Source of the DNA: UBA5336 sp039818165
Lineage (GTDB): Bacteria > Pseudomonadota > Alphaproteobacteria > Caulobacterales > Hyphomonadaceae
Length of the DNA: 64,000 nucleotides
Assembly: GCA_039818165.1 (NCBI GenBank)
Contig: JBCBUL010000009.1
Span: 26,316-90,315 of the forward strand
Reading direction: 5' to 3'
Numbering within the stretch: position 1 is the stretch's first letter; each line of letters starts with the position of its first letter. Shown one piece after another: positions 8,255 through 15,799 of the stretch. The notes beneath the pieces were generated by a model. The model worked only from the letters and a program-made list of their open reading frames with translations, did not search any database and had not been told where the DNA came from. The position numbers and the translations under genes were made by a program.

Positions 8255-8562
8255 TCTTCAAACTCTAGGGAGTGCAAGTCTGCCGGCTCGTTTATTTCCC
8301 GGTCGAACCACTGGGGATGCCCACTGAGATATTCTGGAGGATACAGCAGTGCCCGGGCGAAGGTCTCTTCCCAAGTATCCCAGAGTGGTTCCCATGAGCC
8401 GTGCTTGTCCTTTTGGTCGATGACGATTTCCCAGCCGGAAACCATATGAGGCGGAGACCCTGGCGGCACCAGAGCATTGGCTAAGATGTACATCTTTCGC
8501 TCGGGTGGACCGGCAGAATAAGCTTCAAAACGCTCCGATCCCGTTTTCCGGCGACGTGTCAT
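8251..8562 (-). CDS. Hypothetical protein in tyrosine catabolic operon
   Basis: 103 residues starting at the ATG that overlaps the stop of the VOC gene (ATGA); an upstream in-frame ATG would intrude 69 nt into that gene and is less likely. The basic N-terminus MTRRRKTGSERF is followed by a Trp-rich central part (GWEIVIDQKDKHGSWEPLWDT) and an acidic tail. No family was recognised. The overlaps at both ends argue for coupled translation with the VOC gene and the next unknown gene. Confidence 0.55.
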   Translation of the reverse strand: MTRRRKTGSERFEAYSAGPPERKMYILANALVPPGSPPHMVSGWEIVIDQKDKHGSWEPLWDTWEETFARALLYPPEYLSGHPQWFDREINEPADLHSLEFEE

Positions 8563-9116
8563 CAGCTCTCTTCCGCGATTTTCTCGTGCAGCCAGGCGGC
8601 GTGGCGCGGCGCTTTTTTCGTCTCGCTCCACTTCTCCAGCATATCTTCGGCGACCTCTTTCAGCTGTGCATACTGCTCCGGCGTGCCGATATCGCAGGCA
8701 AGCTCCAGCCGGTGGCCATTGGGATCGAAGAAATAGATCGATTTGAAGATGCCATGGTGGGTAGGCCCGAGCACGTCGAGCCCTTCAGCTTCCGCGCGGG
8801 CCTTGGCGGCCATCAGATCGTCCATGGAGTTCACCTTGAACGCGATGTGCTGCACCCATTGCGGGGTATTCTCGTCCCGGCCCATATCCGGCTGGGTCGG
8901 CAGCTCGAAAAAGGCCAGCACATTGCCGTTCCCGGCGTCCAGGAAGACGTGCATGTAAGGGTCATGGGCGCCGGTGGAGGGCACGGTGTCTTCGGCAATG
9001 GCGAGCTGGAAGTCCATGCCCATCACGCGCTGGTAAAACCGTACGGTCTCCTTGGCGTCCTTACAGCGATAGGCGACGTGGTGAACGCCATGCAGGGCAG
9101 GGGCAGGCTGTGTCAT
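8562..9116 (-). CDS. VOC (glyoxalase/dioxygenase fold) family protein
   Basis: 184 residues with a single pair of beta-alpha-beta-beta-beta modules. HHVAYRCKD near residue 12 supplies a first His, VQHIAFKV near 88 a second, and DPNGHRLELACD near 131 the Glu, the metal-ligand pattern of vicinal oxygen chelate enzymes. The reaction is not readable from sequence. Lying in the same transcript as hpd and fahA, it may act on a ring-cleavage or isomerisation intermediate, but it is not a recognised homogentisate dioxygenase or maleylacetoacetate isomerase. Confidence 0.85.
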   Translation of the reverse strand: MTQPAPALHGVHHVAYRCKDAKETVRFYQRVMGMDFQLAIAEDTVPSTGAHDPYMHVFLDAGNGNVLAFFELPTQPDMGRDENTPQWVQHIAFKVNSMDDLMAAKARAEAEGLDVLGPTHHGIFKSIYFFDPNGHRLELACDIGTPEQYAQLKEVAEDMLEKWSETKKAPRHAAWLHEKIAEES

Positions 9117-9133
9117 GTCTCGTCCTCTCGGGG

Positions 9134-9586
9134 TTAGATCCAGCGCCGGACGCGCTTTGAATAGGTTTCAAACTCGTCGCCGAAAATGTCCCTCAGCGCC
9201 GCTTCTTCGGGCTTGATCTGGAATTCAGTGATGTACCAGCCCGCCAAAAGCGCGAAGGCCAGCCCAAGGGGCGCGGCCTGCATCAGCGCGGCGCCAGCAG
9301 CGATCAGTACCAGCGCCAGATACATGGGGTTACGCGTGAAGGCGTAGACGCCGTCTGTGACGAGGGCTGAGGTTTTCTCCGGCTTGTGCGGGTTGACCGT
9401 GGTCTTGCGCGACACGAATCCAGCGACGGCAATCAAAGCGAGGAGCAGGCCGAGCGCGGCGATCGCCAGTCCGATATTCGGCAGCAAGGGCAAGTCCACC
9501 CGGGTCGAGGGAAACAGGCGCTTGCTGGCATAGGTCAGCACAATCGCCAGAACACATATGAGCGGCGGAGGGACGAGGAGCTTCAT
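9134..9586 (-). CDS. Isoprenylcysteine carboxyl methyltransferase-like membrane protein
   Basis: 150 residues with about four membrane segments. The C-terminal signature TDGVYAFTRNPMYLALVLI near residue 87 and KPEEAALRDIFGDEF near residue 125, ending KRVRRWI, is that of the ICMT/PEMT family of SAM-dependent membrane methyltransferases. Bacterial members have mostly unknown substrates. It lies 17 nt after (upstream in transcription of) the VOC gene and overlaps the next small membrane gene by 4 nt. Confidence 0.85.
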   Translation of the reverse strand: MKLLVPPPLICVLAIVLTYASKRLFPSTRVDLPLLPNIGLAIAALGLLLALIAVAGFVSRKTTVNPHKPEKTSALVTDGVYAFTRNPMYLALVLIAAGAALMQAAPLGLAFALLAGWYITEFQIKPEEAALRDIFGDEFETYSKRVRRWI

Positions 9587-9816
9587 TCGCCGTCCTCGCT
9601 ATGGCGGGTTTCAGCTTGCGCGGCGCGCCTGCGGGTGGCGCGATATTCATCCACCATCCAGCCAAGCAGGGCGCCGAACACGCCGTAAACCGGATTTCCG
9701 CTAATAATCCACGCCATCATGCCCCACAGGAACGTGACCAGATAATACATAGAGTCCTCGTCGCGCGGGGCGTCTTCCGGGGTCGTCTCAGTCTCCTTGG
9801 CCATCTTCGTGTCCAT
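9583..9816 (-). CDS. Small membrane protein, unknown
   Basis: 77 residues with a charged N-terminus, one or two membrane segments (MYYLVTFLWGMMAWIISG and a shorter VYGVFGALLGW) and a basic cytoplasmic-type tail. No family was recognised. The stop overlaps the methyltransferase start by 4 nt. The start is uncertain: ATG at 9816 overlaps the preceding gene by 29 nt, while ATG at 9750 has a better GAGG ribosome site 5 nt upstream and would give 55 residues. Confidence 0.55.
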   Translation of the reverse strand: MDTKMAKETETTPEDAPRDEDSMYYLVTFLWGMMAWIISGNPVYGVFGALLGWMVDEYRATRRRAAQAETRHSEDGE

Positions 9817-10027
9817 TACGATCGCGCATCCTGTCTATTGCGTAACCTAGGGCTGCGCCCGCTGCGCCAAAGCCCAGTGTTAAGGCCATCAGCGTCAGCA
9901 TCGAGGTGGCCTCGCCCATGCCGCGCGTGATGGGGCCACTGACCCAACTGGCGAGCGGTAGACCGCAGACCAGTCCCAGGCCATGGGTGAACAGCGTGTT
10001 TTGCCGCGGGCCGGATGTGTCAGCCAC
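9788..10027 (-). CDS. Small membrane protein, unknown
   Basis: 79 residues from a GTG preceded by GGAG at about 9 nt. The GTG lies inside the end of the preceding 64-residue gene, as expected for coupled translation; a more distant ATG at 10090 would overlap that gene by 71 nt. Two hydrophobic stretches (FTHGLGLVCGLPLASWV and MLTLMALTLGFGAAGAALGYAI) are followed by a charged tail. No family was recognised. Confidence 0.5.
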   Translation of the reverse strand: MADTSGPRQNTLFTHGLGLVCGLPLASWVSGPITRGMGEATSMLTLMALTLGFGAAGAALGYAIDRMRDRNGHEDGQGD

Positions 10028-10214
10028 TGTTACGGCTCCGCCGCCAGCCATTGAACCAGCTGCCCGCGCCCACGCCCGCAGCGACGCCAAGAATGGCGAT
10101 GGGTGAGATCACGCCGAGCAACCAAAGTACGCCGCCAAGGATGGCACCCACCAGCGCGCCGACAAGTCCCTCAGCAACCGGGGTTAGTTCGAGTTTGTCG
10201 TCGGACTGGCTCAA
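10020..10214 (-). CDS. Small membrane protein, unknown
   Basis: 64 residues with a glycine- and alanine-rich hydrophobic core (VGALVGAILGGVLWLLGVIS, AILGVAAGVGAGSWF) and a short basic tail. It overlaps hpd by 4 nt at its start and the next tiny membrane gene by 8 nt at its end. Three consecutive coupled membrane proteins of 55-80 residues inside an aromatic catabolic transcript is unusual. Function unknown. Confidence 0.55.
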   Translation of the reverse strand: MSQSDDKLELTPVAEGLVGALVGAILGGVLWLLGVISPIAILGVAAGVGAGSWFNGWRRSRNSG

Positions 10215-11311
10215 GCGTCTTCCTTCACATCCAGCACACCGCGATTGATCTGATCACGCTCGATGCTTTCGAACAAGGCTTTGAAATTGCCCTCGCCGAA
10301 GCCGTCCTTGTAGTCGCCAACGCGCTGGATGAACTCGAAGAAGACCGGCCCGATTTTCGGTTCCGCGAAGATCTGCAACAAAAGGCGCGGCTGACCGCCT
10401 TCGGTCGTGCCATCGAGCAGGATGCCACGGGTCTTGAGCGCCGCTTCATCGCGGCCATGGCCGGGCAGGCGTCCGCTGAGCATTTCGTAATAGGTCTCCG
10501 GCGGCGCCGTCATGAAGGGCACGCCTTTTTCTTTCAGCTTGTCCCAGCAGGCCACGAGATCATCGCAGATCAGGGCAATGTGCTGGATGCCTTCGCCGTT
10601 GTATTCGCGCAGAAATTCCTCGATCTGACCCTTGCCGCCTTCGCCTTCTTCGTTCAGCGGAATGCGGATCTTGCCATCTGGTGCTGTCAGCGCCTTTGAG
10701 GTCAGGCCTGTGTACTCGCCCTTGATGTCGAAATAGCGGATTTCCTGGAAGTTGAAGAGTTTCTCATAGAAGTCAGCCCAATAGGCCATGCGGCCGCCAT
10801 AGACATTGTGGGTCAGGTGATCGATGAGCTGGAACCCGCAGCCTTCCGGATGCTTGTCTACGCCGGGCAGGTATTCGAAGTCGATGTCATAGATGGTGAG
10901 GCCCTCGGTATCCTCGCCATAGCGGTCGATCAAATAGATGATCGAGTTACCGATGCCGCGAATGCCGGGGATGGACAGCTCCATGGGGCCGGGGTCATTG
11001 GCAACCGGCTCGGCGCCGCGCTCCAGAAGGCCTTCATAGGCTGACTTTGCGTCTTTGACGCGAAAACCCATGCCGCAGGCGCTTGGGCCGTGTTCGCGGG
11101 CGAAAAACCACGCAGCCGATTTCGGCTCGTAATTGGTGATCAGATTGATCCCGCCCTGGCGCCAGAGGTCCACATCCTTGGAGCGGTGGCGGGCCACCTT
11201 GGCAAATCCCATGGAGTCAAACACCGGTTCCAGCACTCCGCGCTCAGGCGCCGAAAACTCGATGAATTCGAAACCATCCAGTCCTGCGGGGTTTTCGAAC
11301 AAGTCTGCCAT
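10211..11311 (-). CDS. hpd: 4-Hydroxyphenylpyruvate dioxygenase
   Basis: 366 residues from an ATG with a GGAGG site 7 nt upstream; a further in-frame ATG at 11344 lies inside the proposed operator and is rejected. The iron ligands of the family are visible: His in LIDHLTHNVYGGRM, His in GIQHIALICDD, and Glu in GPVFFEFIQR. It converts 4-hydroxyphenylpyruvate to homogentisate with O2 in the cytoplasm. It is the first gene of a long leftward transcript that includes fahA and scoAB. Divergent MarR gene and palindrome suggest control by tyrosine catabolites. Confidence 0.93.
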   Translation of the reverse strand: MADLFENPAGLDGFEFIEFSAPERGVLEPVFDSMGFAKVARHRSKDVDLWRQGGINLITNYEPKSAAWFFAREHGPSACGMGFRVKDAKSAYEGLLERGAEPVANDPGPMELSIPGIRGIGNSIIYLIDRYGEDTEGLTIYDIDFEYLPGVDKHPEGCGFQLIDHLTHNVYGGRMAYWADFYEKLFNFQEIRYFDIKGEYTGLTSKALTAPDGKIRIPLNEEGEGGKGQIEEFLREYNGEGIQHIALICDDLVACWDKLKEKGVPFMTAPPETYYEMLSGRLPGHGRDEAALKTRGILLDGTTEGGQPRLLLQIFAEPKIGPVFFEFIQRVGDYKDGFGEGNFKALFESIERDQINRGVLDVKEDA

Positions 11312-11335
11312 GGTGCGCCTCCGATGCTTGAAATA

Positions 11336-11353
11336 TAGTTGCATATGTAACTA
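11336..11353. promoter_or_regulatory. Near-perfect palindrome between hpd and marR, likely operator
   Basis: The 18 bp TAGTTGCATATGTAACTA differ from their own reverse complement only at one symmetrical pair of positions. Length, AT-rich centre and TTGCATATG-like half-sites fit a MarR dimer. The site is 25 bp upstream of the hpd start and 48 bp upstream of the MarR start, so a bound dimer could control both promoters. Confidence 0.7.
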
Positions 11354-11400
11354 AAAGATCGAGCCGCATCAATGGGCGATTAGACGATTTGGAGACCCGC

Positions 11401-11868
11401 ATGGATCATAACGATACATCTCGCGCCCTCCGCCTTGCGGAATTCCTGCCCTACCGTCTGTCGGTCCTGTCCAACACGGTTTCGACTGCCATTGCGGCGG
11501 ACTATCAACGCGAGTTCGGCCTCAACATTTGGCAGTGGCGTATCATGGCCGTGATTGGAGAAAGTGCCGGTCTGACAGCCAGCGACGTGACGGCACGCAC
11601 GGCAATGGACAAGGTTGCTGTCAGCCGGGCCGTTGCGGCCCTAGAAGCGCGCGGACTGCTCCAACGCCAGGCTGATCCCGGAGATGCGCGGGCAGCGTTA
11701 CTGGATCTCACGGAATCAGGCCGCGCAATCTACGAGCAGATCGTTCCCCTCGCGCTTGCCCATGAGCGCAGGCTGCTCGACGCCCTGACAGAGCAGGAGC
11801 AGCGTGCGCTGGAAGGGCTGCTGGATAAACTCGCCTCCACGGCGGCGCAGGGACGATCTCTCTGGTAA
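11401..11868 (+). CDS. MarR family transcriptional regulator
   Basis: 155 residues from the ATG with GGAG 8 nt upstream. The winged helix is visible: LTASDVTARTAMDKVAVSRAVAAL as helix-turn-helix near residue 56, then the wing with RQADPGDARAALLDLTESG near residue 88. It is divergent from hpd with a shared 89-bp region containing an 18-bp near-palindrome. It probably represses the tyrosine catabolic transcript and is released by an aromatic acid; that ligand assignment is inference. Confidence 0.88.
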   Translation: MDHNDTSRALRLAEFLPYRLSVLSNTVSTAIAADYQREFGLNIWQWRIMAVIGESAGLTASDVTARTAMDKVAVSRAVAALEARGLLQRQADPGDARAALLDLTESGRAIYEQIVPLALAHERRLLDALTEQEQRALEGLLDKLASTAAQGRSLW

Positions 11869-11982
11869 GGCGTGGGTTCGCCAAATTCGGGAATGGTGCG
11901 AGACTTGCTTCTCCTATCAGGCGAATGCAGGGGCATTTTCTGCCCGTTCGTAGTTTAGCCTTGCGGCTGGAGGGCAAAAACC

Positions 11983-13098
11983 TTGAATAGTCTTGTTTTT
12001 CTCCTGGCTGGTTTAGGGCTTTTATTCGCCCATTTGCTGCGTGCTCCCGGCCGTGGGCGCCGGGATGTTGCTCTTCTCTGTTTCGCTCTGGGGCTTTTTA
12101 CCAGCGCGGTTGGAGTGAAAGCGCTTGTGGGCGCAGCAGGGCTTGGACGCACGACGGATTTTGACAGGGTGGTGAACCATGCCGTGGCGGTGGCGGAAGC
12201 GGAAACAGACGTTCCCCTGATCGTGTTTTCTGGTGCCAGCTATTCCCGCAACGCGCTCGATGATGAAAGGCTGACCGCGGCACTGCGCGAAGCAGGCCAT
12301 CCCCACAAGGTCATCAGTCTCAGCCTCGAGGCTGCGGCACTGCCAGAACGCGAGACTCATTTGAAGGCGTTCCTCGACCAGTCTGATCGTGTGCCGGATG
12401 TTGTGTTCATCGAAGTTGCTGCGGCCTTTGATTATCGACCGGCGCAGTTCTTCAACAATTCAAAGTTTTCCACTCGTGGCATTGAGCAGTACGATCTGCG
12501 CACCAGTGCCTGGACGGGGCTGGGTCTGTTGCAGGGCGGGTGCGAAGGCGGTGCGGACTGCTTGAAGAATCTTGGCCTCACAGGGGCCCATTTCGGACTG
12601 AATGCGCTGAACATTGGCCTCGTCTCCCAAGGCGAGGCGCCCGAGGAGGCTGGCACGTTGGCGTCCTACGACCCTCAAACCGAACCGCGTATTCCGACTA
12701 CGGAGGATGAGCGCACCGGCGGGCTGCGAAGCGGGCCAGATTTCCGCCCCAGCCATGGGCCGCTCTGGATCACCAGTCTCCGTGCCCAACTCGAGAGCGA
12801 CCTGAAAGCGCGCGGCGTTCGCCAGGTTGGGTACTATTTCCCGCCCGTGCTCGATGGGCAGAAGCGCGCCTATGTGGACGGGCTGTGTATTGGAGAACTG
12901 AGCCATGCGCCTTGCATCGCACCGACCGATCCGCTCTTGCTGGCGGGTCTGGAAGGCGATGTCTGGTTCGACCCTCATCATCTGCTGGTGCCTGGAGCGA
13001 ATGTGTATACGGACTGGCTCGCTGACAGGTTGATTTCTAGCCGTGTGCTTGAGACTTCCGCCGTTGCCGCCATCCCTGTCGAGGAGGGCGCGCCATGA
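11983..13098 (+). CDS. SGNH-hydrolase-like membrane protein paired with an MBOAT acyltransferase
   Basis: 371 residues from a TTG with a strong GGAGGG site 8 nt upstream. Two N-terminal membrane helices (residues 2-19 and 28-48) anchor a domain whose motifs resemble AlgJ/AlgX-type SGNH proteins: FSGASYSRNALDDERL with candidate Ser86, and FDPHHLLVPG with Asp330 and His333 near the end. Such partners take an acyl group from an MBOAT protein and place it on an exported glycan. The stop overlaps the MBOAT start (ATGA). The acceptor is unknown. Similarity is by motif, so the enzymatic assignment is moderate. Confidence 0.6.
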   Translation: MNSLVFLLAGLGLLFAHLLRAPGRGRRDVALLCFALGLFTSAVGVKALVGAAGLGRTTDFDRVVNHAVAVAEAETDVPLIVFSGASYSRNALDDERLTAALREAGHPHKVISLSLEAAALPERETHLKAFLDQSDRVPDVVFIEVAAAFDYRPAQFFNNSKFSTRGIEQYDLRTSAWTGLGLLQGGCEGGADCLKNLGLTGAHFGLNALNIGLVSQGEAPEEAGTLASYDPQTEPRIPTTEDERTGGLRSGPDFRPSHGPLWITSLRAQLESDLKARGVRQVGYYFPPVLDGQKRAYVDGLCIGELSHAPCIAPTDPLLLAGLEGDVWFDPHHLLVPGANVYTDWLADRLISSRVLETSAVAAIPVEEGAP

Positions 13099-14558
13099 TT
13101 TTTACCGAGCCAGTCTTCCTGATATTCTTTGCCCTGACGTTTGGCGCCTACTGGTTTGTCCGTGCCGATTGGAAATTCGCGCTTGGTCCACTGCGCCTCA
13201 GCGGATACGAGCTTCGCCTTTCAATCCTGCTCCTGGCCTCGGCAGTGTTCTACGGATGGTGGGACTGGCGCTTTCTTGGCCTGATCGGGCTGGTGATCTT
13301 CATCAGTTGGCTCGCCGCCCTGCGAACTGCGCGGCTCAAGCCCGCCACGCCAGGGCGCCGTGCCTGGCTGATCTTTGCGATTGGCGCAAACCTCGCCGTC
13401 CTTGCGACCTTCAAGTATTTTGGCTTCTTCGCCACCAGTGCAGCAGCAACGATGACCGCGATGGGGCTCACCCCCTCCTGGCCAGTGCTCAACATCCTCC
13501 TGCCCGTCGGCATTTCCTTCTATATCTTCCAGGCCATGAGCTACATCGTCGATACAGCCCGCGGCGACCTTGCGCCGGAAAAACGCATCCGACGGGTGGC
13601 GCTCTACATTGCCTTCTTCCCGCAATTGGTGGCTGGACCGATTGTACGCGCGGCAAGTTTCTTCCCCCAGATGGTGCGCGCCAAACGACTCTCCGGCGCG
13701 CTCGTCGCATCCGGCGCACGGGCTTTCATCATCGGCTTTGCCTATAAGGCTGGCATTGCGGACAATCTCGCGCCGCTGGTTGACCCTGTTTTCGGAAATG
13801 CGCTGGCCCCGGGTGATGCGGATCTATCGGCCTGGGCCAACTCGGCCCTTATTGGCGCAACCCTGGCCTTTGGCGCACAGATCTATTTCGACTTTGCAGG
13901 CTATTCCCTCATGGCGATCGGCGTGGCGCGCCTGTTTGGCTACCATATCCCTAAAAACTTCGATTATCCGTATGCGGCGCTGTCAATCGCGGATTTCTGG
14001 CGGCGCTGGCACATTTCGCTCTCGTCCTGGCTGCGCGATTATCTCTACATCCCGCTCGGCGGAAATCGGGGGGGAGAGATAAAGACCTACCGCAATCTGA
14101 TGACCACAATGGTACTTGGCGGGCTTTGGCATGGCGCCGCTTGGACTTTTGTGGCCTGGGGCGCCCTGCACGGGGCGGCGTTGGTGGTCCACCGGGCTTT
14201 GTTCGGCTCCAGCCTCCGCACTATCGGATCTGTGTTTGCGTTGATCCTGACCCAGGGCTTTGTGTTGCTCACCTGGGCGGCGTTCCGGGCAGAAAGCTTC
14301 AGCGACATGGCCAGCGTCTGGTATGCGTTCACGGGCCTGCGGGATGGTGGCGCGCAGATGCTGCCGTGGTTTGTCTGGCTTGTGCCCGGCTTGCTGGCGC
14401 TGGATGCCGTGCTGGGCCTTAAGGGGCGCAAACTGCTGGAGGGTCTGCCAATGTTGCGCCAACCCATTGTGTATTGGAGCGGGCTCGGCGCGCTGGCGGG
14501 GGTTCTTCTGGCGCTCTACCCGCTCGAAGCTGCGCCCTTCGTTTACTTCCAGTTCTAA
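13095..14558 (+). CDS. MBOAT family O-acyltransferase (AlgI-like)
   Basis: 487 residues, about eleven membrane helices. The AlgI/DltB signatures are all present: YIAFFPQLVAGPIVR near 171, DFAGYSLMAIGVARLFGY near 266, FWRRWHISLSSWLRDY with His306, and the catalytic-type LGGLWHGAAW with His346. These proteins transfer acetyl or another acyl group across the inner membrane to an exported polymer. It overlaps the SGNH-like gene by 4 nt. No alginate or cellulose genes are nearby, so the polymer is unknown. Confidence 0.92.
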   Translation: MIFTEPVFLIFFALTFGAYWFVRADWKFALGPLRLSGYELRLSILLLASAVFYGWWDWRFLGLIGLVIFISWLAALRTARLKPATPGRRAWLIFAIGANLAVLATFKYFGFFATSAAATMTAMGLTPSWPVLNILLPVGISFYIFQAMSYIVDTARGDLAPEKRIRRVALYIAFFPQLVAGPIVRAASFFPQMVRAKRLSGALVASGARAFIIGFAYKAGIADNLAPLVDPVFGNALAPGDADLSAWANSALIGATLAFGAQIYFDFAGYSLMAIGVARLFGYHIPKNFDYPYAALSIADFWRRWHISLSSWLRDYLYIPLGGNRGGEIKTYRNLMTTMVLGGLWHGAAWTFVAWGALHGAALVVHRALFGSSLRTIGSVFALILTQGFVLLTWAAFRAESFSDMASVWYAFTGLRDGGAQMLPWFVWLVPGLLALDAVLGLKGRKLLEGLPMLRQPIVYWSGLGALAGVLLALYPLEAAPFVYFQF

Positions 14559-14582
14559 GGGCAGGGCTGTAAGGCAGTGAGC

Positions 14583-15035
14583 ATGGAAAAACCCCTCCGC
14601 GCCACACTCATCGATGCCACGGGACCAGGCGTGTTTGAGCGCCTTGGCGATCAGCCACCGCCCGTGGTGTCGCTGCTTCTCGGTCTGGAAGCTGACACGG
14701 GCGTCGACCATGCCCCACCGGTGATTGCCTGCGCCGAAGCGGACACGGCGCGTGCTCGAGGGGCATTCATCGTGTCCGGCGATGGCGACGGCATTGTGCT
14801 CGGGCTTGATCCCATAGGCCCGGTCGCAGCAAGGGCCAGTTTGTTATGTGCGTTTGCTGAGACCCACGCGCCGGGGGCGGACATTTGCCTGTGGGACGCG
14901 GCTTCAGGAACACTAATCCCGTTTACTCACCCGACTGATGCGATTGGCTTTTCCACGACAGACCGCCGGGGCGTTCTGGTGCCGAACGCACAAAACTGGG
15001 CGGCTCTTATTGCCCGCATGGAGACCGCAGAATGA
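14583..15035 (+). CDS. Unknown protein between MBOAT and formyltransferase
   Basis: 150 residues from an ATG with AAGG 8 nt upstream (a GTG 6 nt earlier is too close to that site). It is predicted soluble, mixed alpha/beta, rich in Gly, Ala and Pro, with no signal peptide and no recognisable family. Its stop overlaps the formyltransferase start (ATGA), so the two are coupled. It may be a dedicated partner or small acyl-handling protein; nothing in the sequence proves this. Confidence 0.65.
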   Translation: MEKPLRATLIDATGPGVFERLGDQPPPVVSLLLGLEADTGVDHAPPVIACAEADTARARGAFIVSGDGDGIVLGLDPIGPVAARASLLCAFAETHAPGADICLWDAASGTLIPFTHPTDAIGFSTTDRRGVLVPNAQNWAALIARMETAE

Positions 15036-15796
15036 GTACGCCTATGGTCGCCATGACGGCGGGCGGGCCCCATGCCTGGATTACAATCAACGTCTTGCGC
15101 GACGCCTACGGACCGTTTCCGGTGATCGTTGAGGAGGGCGAGCCATCTGGCGTATTCTGGAAGCGCCGCCTGCGGAAGCTGGGCCTTGTGGAAGTCGCTG
15201 GCCAATGGGGCGCCATGGTGCTGGCTAAGTTGACTAAGCCGCTCTCTAAGCGCCGCGTGCTTGCGCTGATTGAGGCGGAAGGGCTGAGGCCTGAGCCGGA
15301 CCCGGATCAGGAGATGATACACGTTCCATCCGTAAACTCAGATGAAGCGCGCGCTGCGCTGGAGCGCCAGGCGCCAAAGGCCGTCTTTGTCGTCTCGACG
15401 CGGATGATCCGCAAACCTGCGCTCGAATGCATCGATGCGCCTTTCATCAACTACCATTCCGGGATCAACCCGGCCTATCGCGGCATCAATGGCGGGTACT
15501 TTGCCCTGGCCCGGGGCGAGCCAGAGCACTTCGGGACAACGCTTCACCTGGTCGACGAGGGGGTCGATACCGGCAGTGTTTTGAAACAAGTGCACATCGA
15601 GCCGAGCAAGGCGGACAATCTGCACACCTATATGTGGCTGATGGCGGCCCACTCCCGCGCCGCAGCGGTTGAGGTCATGGGTCAGGCCATGGGCGGAGCG
15701 CTTGCGCCGTACACGGTCGACCTTCCAAGTCGGCAGTACTATGCGCCAACGCTCTGGTTTTATCTTTGGGCGGGCCTGCGCAGGGGCGTGTGGTAG
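15032..15796 (+). CDS. Formyltransferase (GART/Fmt fold), probably sugar N-formyltransferase type
   Basis: 254 residues. The formyltransferase catalytic core is clear: FINYHSGINPAYRGINGG with Asn140 and His142, and VDEGVDTGSVL with Asp179, the Asn-His-Asp triad that uses 10-formyl-tetrahydrofolate. The protein lacks the C-terminal tRNA-binding domain of methionyl-tRNA formyltransferase, and standalone proteins of this size usually formylate amino sugars or other amines. Sitting in one operon with an MBOAT/SGNH pair, it may modify the same surface molecule. The acceptor amine is unknown. Confidence 0.85.
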   Translation: MSTPMVAMTAGGPHAWITINVLRDAYGPFPVIVEEGEPSGVFWKRRLRKLGLVEVAGQWGAMVLAKLTKPLSKRRVLALIEAEGLRPEPDPDQEMIHVPSVNSDEARAALERQAPKAVFVVSTRMIRKPALECIDAPFINYHSGINPAYRGINGGYFALARGEPEHFGTTLHLVDEGVDTGSVLKQVHIEPSKADNLHTYMWLMAAHSRAAAVEVMGQAMGGALAPYTVDLPSRQYYAPTLWFYLWAGLRRGVW

Positions 15797-15799
15797 CGC

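Noticed and set aside
11869..11982. GGGCA-TTTTCT-GCCC hairpin as terminator after the MarR gene
   Set aside because: Stem is short and there is no U tract; too weak to call.
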